A DNA stretch of 5,232 nucleotides from contig CAYGVJ010000214.1 in the NCBI GenBank assembly GCA_964353255.1, forward strand, positions 1 through 5,232, read 5' to 3'. The stretch comes from VFZS01 sp964353255. GTDB taxonomy: Bacteria; Acidobacteriota; Terriglobia; Bryobacterales; Bryobacteraceae. The notes below the pieces were generated by a model. It saw only the letters and a list, made by a program, of their open reading frames with translations. It was not told the DNA's origin and did not search any database. This document shows positions 4,953-5,232 of this stretch, in pieces (the first letter of the stretch is position 1; every line of letters starts with the position of its first letter). Both the position numbers and the translations under genes were made by a program.

Positions 4953-5232
4953 TGTTGACTCGCCGCACCTGTCTTCGATCCATGCTGGGAGGGCTCGCGG
5001 CCATGCGCGCGGGCGCCGCGCCGGTGAAGCGTCCGAACATAATCGTGATCGTGTCCGACGACCAAGGCTACGGCGACATCAGTTGCTACCCGCACCCCAA
5101 GGAGGTCCGCACCCCCCAGATGGACCGCCTCGCCAGGCGCGGCGTGCGTTTCGAGCAGGGCTATGCCAACGCCTACGTCTGCGCGCCCAGCCGCGCAGCG
5201 ATTCTCACCGGAACCTACCCGCAGCGCTACGG
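4949..5232 (+). CDS. Secreted type I sulfatase, sulfatase 3 (5' part, cut by window edge)
   Basis: Ninety-four codons are visible before the sequence ends. The start ATG overlaps the TGA of sulfatase 2 in the string ATGA; a second ATG follows at once, so the start is uncertain by one codon. MMLTRRTCLRSMLGG is the best twin-arginine signal of the three (TRRTCLR), and GAAP at about residues 22-25 may be the cleavage region. Asp37-Asp38 in VSDDQGYGD bind the metal, and Cys78 in CAPSRAAILTGTYP is the formylglycine site with Arg82. The DD and CAPSR pattern groups it with sulfatase 1 rather than sulfatase 2, but the sequences differ clearly, so it is not a recent tandem copy. The rest of the gene lies beyond the right edge. 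Confidence 0.93.
   Translation, partial: MMLTRRTCLRSMLGGLAAMRAGAAPVKRPNIIVIVSDDQGYGDISCYPHPKEVRTPQMDRLARRGVRFEQGYANAYVCAPSRAAILTGTYPQRY

Noticed and set aside
1..5232. CRISPR array, tRNA, rRNA or attachment site
   Set aside because: No regularly spaced short repeats beyond the single 75-bp duplication, and no tRNA- or rRNA-like sequence noticed on either strand.

Overview
The window is GC-rich bacterial DNA with two parts: a degraded, transposon-damaged left half (about 1-1780) and an intact cluster of secreted sulfatases on the + strand (1937 to the right edge). The organism cannot be named from this sequence. Three consecutive type I sulfatases with twin-arginine (Tat) type N-termini in a high-GC genome, beside an IS1380-family element, fit a soil, freshwater or marine glycan degrader. 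Acidobacteriota (Bryobacterales/Solibacter-like) is my first guess, and Planctomycetota, Verrucomicrobiota or Lentisphaerota are alternatives. This is inference from protein style only.

Layout: 1-545 holds no convincing intact gene, only a possible fragment of a secreted-type protein (39-446) and some GC-rich inverted repeats. A 5' gene remnant starts at 546. Its N-terminus looks like a beta/alpha-barrel protein, and it is cut off at about 690 where a mobile element begins. The element carries an IS1380-family transposase pseudogene (805-1621). The N-terminal third and C-terminal third of the protein are both well preserved, but the middle is deleted and the two parts lie in different frames. 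The left end is well placed; the right end is ambiguous, with candidates at about 1700 and 1862. Between the transposase and the sulfatases lies an imperfect tandem duplication of 75 bp (1786-1935, 52/75 identical), which contains a promoter-like sequence and ends directly at the first sulfatase start.

The sulfatases are packed like an operon. Gene 1 (1937-3421) and gene 2 (3423-4952) are separated by one base. Gene 2 and gene 3 (4949 to the edge, cut by the window) overlap by four bases (ATGA). All three have the cysteine-type formylglycine motif (CAPSR, CVPAR, CAPSR) and a twin-arginine N-terminus. They differ in metal-site details, so they probably attack different sulfate esters of one or more sulfated glycans, outside the cytoplasm. 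No sulfatase-maturing enzyme, transporter or glycoside hydrolase lies in the window.

I see no convincing novel defence or mobile system here. The best leads are the 75-bp tandem repeat in front of the operon and the hybrid, deleted IS copy that ended the upstream gene.
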